From assembly GCA_965651695.1 (NCBI GenBank), contig CBFGTI010000126.1:1-15707 (forward strand): a stretch of 15,707 nucleotides of DNA, written 5' to 3'. This stretch comes from Imperialibacter sp965651695 (GTDB lineage: Bacteria > Bacteroidota > Bacteroidia > Cytophagales > Cyclobacteriaceae). Of this stretch, positions 14,408 to 15,707 are shown in pieces. Numbering within the stretch: position 1 is the stretch's first letter; the number at the start of each line of letters is the position of its first letter. The notes beneath the pieces are model-generated. The model had not been told where the DNA came from, ran no database searches, and worked only from the letters and a program-made list of their open reading frames with translations. The position numbers and the translations under genes were made by a program.

Positions 14408-15307
14408 TTACTGCGTAATGTCGTTTCGGATCCTTTCAATTTCAGCGGTTATGTCGCGCAGGTCGTGCTGGTGCAAAACTACACCGCCTTCGTTGTTGCT
14501 AATTTTCTCTTCAAGCTCAGCCAACTCTTCGTACTGGTAGCGCAGTACGTTCATTTCTACAATAAGGTAGGTTATTATTTCGTCCTGCTCCACGTGCTTC
14601 AGTACGGAGATCAGGTCGAGAAGGGCTTTTTTCTGTTCGAGCACAATTCGCATAAGGGGCTCGAGTATCAGGTCGCGATTGGCCTCGCTGAGCTGGTCTT
14701 GCGGGTAGTCTTTTATTACTTTGGTGGAAATGTGCAAGCCTTCAATAAAAGAACCCGACAGCACCAGGGCGGCCATTGTCAGGCGGTCGCTTTCTTCCAG
14801 CTTCGATTCGGCAATTACCATGGCGTCATTTATCAGGGCAGCCAGCGAATCGTTGTTACCAATGTTTTGCTCAAATCTTGCCAGGAGCTTCATGTCGAAA
14901 GCGGAAGCCACACCAATTTTATCGGCCAGCTTCTGGCAGGCTTCTATGTAGTCCATGGCTTCCTGCGCTTGGGCGTAGGAGGAAAAATAACCGATGTCGG
15001 TAGCATACACGCCGAGGTTCAATGCCGATTTGTCGTTAGAAGTGAGATATTGTTCCACTTTTGAAAGGTCGTTTACAAAATCGACACGGAAATCGGCTCC
15101 CGTGGCCTCGAGCATAAAAGGCACTTCGGAAGGCGACGGCAAATCGTGTATTACCTTGTCTATGCCACTTACGAGTTCTTTTTCGGCGGCATCAAATTCG
15201 GCAGCGGCGGCCTCCTGCCTGGCTTTTTCAGGATCGCTGCACGAAAACTGAAGCAGGCAAGCGGTAACAAATGAATAGATTGTAGATCTGGTCAGGTTAA
15301 TCCTCAT
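14408..15307 (-). CDS. Helical lipoprotein of unknown function
   Basis: This 299-residue protein begins with a lipoprotein signal peptide (MRINLTRSTI, hydrophobic 10-21, then LQFSC with C23 as the likely lipid anchor), followed by SDPEKARQ. The rest is predicted from composition to be almost entirely alpha-helical and acidic. It has a charged coiled-coil-like start (28-50), a conserved-looking core LNLGVYATDIGYFSSY (96-111) and MDYIEACQKLADKIG (118-132), and a C-terminal heptad-like segment (255-299, YEELAELEEKIS, then DITAEIERIRNDI). I do not recognise a named family. Its place upstream of the TerB-like/ABCG gene on the same strand suggests a related envelope role, but a strong terminator separates the two. 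It could be an anchored partner for the transporter; this is inference. Confidence 0.8.
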   Translation of the reverse strand: MRINLTRSTIYSFVTACLLQFSCSDPEKARQEAAAAEFDAAEKELVSGIDKVIHDLPSPSEVPFMLEATGADFRVDFVNDLSKVEQYLTSNDKSALNLGVYATDIGYFSSYAQAQEAMDYIEACQKLADKIGVASAFDMKLLARFEQNIGNNDSLAALINDAMVIAESKLEESDRLTMAALVLSGSFIEGLHISTKVIKDYPQDQLSEANRDLILEPLMRIVLEQKKALLDLISVLKHVEQDEIITYLIVEMNVLRYQYEELAELEEKISNNEGGVVLHQHDLRDITAEIERIRNDITQ

Positions 15308-15385
15308 GGTTTCAAAAAATTATACTGTACGTTAAATTTCAATTTTAATATTTTTTGGCCTTTTTAAAAATGCCATAAGTGTCAA

Positions 15386-15417
15386 TTGGTATTTAGCTGG
15401 CAGGCGTTGTATCCTTG
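15386..15417 (+). promoter_or_regulatory. Candidate promoter for the 66-residue protein gene
   Basis: TTG (15386-15388), 21 bases, then TATCCTTG (15410-15417) matches the Bacteroidota TTG-N19-21-TAnnTTTG form with one mismatch in the -7 element. The predicted transcript would start near 15424, about 30 bases before ATG 15455. This supports that ATG over the upstream TTG at 15386. Confidence 0.45.
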
Positions 15418-15454
15418 CAAAAGTGAGTCACGGCTCCGGATATTTTCTAAAAAT

Positions 15455-15655
15455 ATGGGAATTGCATTTAATAACCTCAGAATCGGGAAAAAATACCGGC
15501 TTGTAAATCACCGCGAGGTGTTCGAGTTTGAGATCATGGAGGTTTTTGCCGGGGAAGAGTTTCGCCTTAAGGATATCCACACGCTGGAGGAATATTTCAT
15601 GAGCGACCTTGTGAGATATGGCAGAGGGAAAGATTTTAGCATCCGGGAGCTGTAG
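15455..15655 (+). CDS. Small protein of a type recalled from Bacteroidota, function unknown
   Basis: This 66-residue soluble protein begins MGIAFNNLRIGKKYRLVNHR and continues with an alternating pattern (VFEFEIMEVF, EEFRLKDIHTLEEYFMSDLVRYGRG, DFSIREL) that suggests a small beta-rich, SH3-like fold. Proteins of very similar layout (KKYRL, LKD.HTLE.Y.MSDL) are familiar to me from Bacteroidota genomes as unnamed conserved proteins; no function is known to me. The frame could be extended upstream to a TTG at 15386, but the promoter candidate and the conserved-looking start favour ATG 15455. It is divergent from the lipoprotein gene. No terminator is visible before the window ends. Confidence 0.7.
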   Translation: MGIAFNNLRIGKKYRLVNHREVFEFEIMEVFAGEEFRLKDIHTLEEYFMSDLVRYGRGKDFSIREL

Positions 15656-15707
15656 CTCATTAACGGTTGGTCTTTTTACCGCGAATGAACGCAAATAGGC
15701 GCTAATG

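Noticed and set aside
14339..15064. Plus-strand open frame of 241 codons opposite the helical lipoprotein gene
   Set aside because: It is a mirror of the well-supported minus-strand lipoprotein gene, starts in a terminator region, and shows no domain or signal peptide.
15357..15374. Near-palindrome GGCCTTTTTAAAAATGCC in the divergent region before the small protein
   Set aside because: Mostly an A/T run with three G-C pairs and one mismatch; such sequences arise easily in AT-rich intergenic DNA.

Overview
The window (about 15.7 kb) looks like ordinary chromosome of a Bacteroidota bacterium, probably of the Cytophagales type. This is inferred from protein style (a TerB-like/ABCG fusion, single-domain response regulator, many lipoproteins, beta-barrel protein), from starts without Shine-Dalgarno sequences, and from promoter candidates of the Bacteroidota form TTTG/TTG-N19-21-TAnnTTTG. 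No rRNA, tRNA, CRISPR array, insertion sequence or phage gene was seen. I recognise 16 protein genes, and no gene-free stretch exceeds 300 bases.

Left part (1-5213). The 3' part of an amidohydrolase gene ends in a strong hairpin terminator. A small CHRD-like lipoprotein gene starts against the end of that terminator and abuts, stop codon to stop codon, the convergent quinone-oxidoreductase-like gene. Upstream of that gene on the minus strand are an exported protein with two NTF2-like units and an outer-membrane beta-barrel protein. A consensus -7 element lies about 130 bases upstream of the barrel gene, so the three minus-strand genes may form one unit.

Centre (5214-8072). An exported thioredoxin-fold protein (CGWCK) is followed by a sulfur-transport-like cluster: a small ArsR-family repressor, a TSUP (TauE/SafE) permease, and two half-size YeeE/YedE (PmpA/PmpB-like) permeases. 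The promoter before arsR is overlapped by nested inverted repeats, as expected for autoregulation. A related 18-base sequence with the same spacing runs into the start codon of the first YeeE/YedE gene, suggesting that one repressor controls both transcription units. The repressor lacks two of the three cysteines of the arsenite site but has three others. Transport or sensing of a reduced sulfur species is the best guess, not a proven role.

Right part (8101-15707). A single-domain response regulator and an M28 metallopeptidase lipoprotein are divergently transcribed. A YdcF-like membrane protein converges on the peptidase across a hairpin terminator. A 1011-residue protein with an N-terminal TerB-like region and an ABCG-type transporter lies upstream of ydcF. 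Upstream of it is a helical lipoprotein of unknown function, separated by a perfect-stem terminator. A 66-residue protein of a type I recall from Bacteroidota closes the window.

The most useful leads are the ArsR/TSUP/YeeE unit with its operator pair, the lipoprotein gene squeezed between a terminator and a convergent stop codon, and the TerB-like/ABCG protein with its lipoprotein neighbour.
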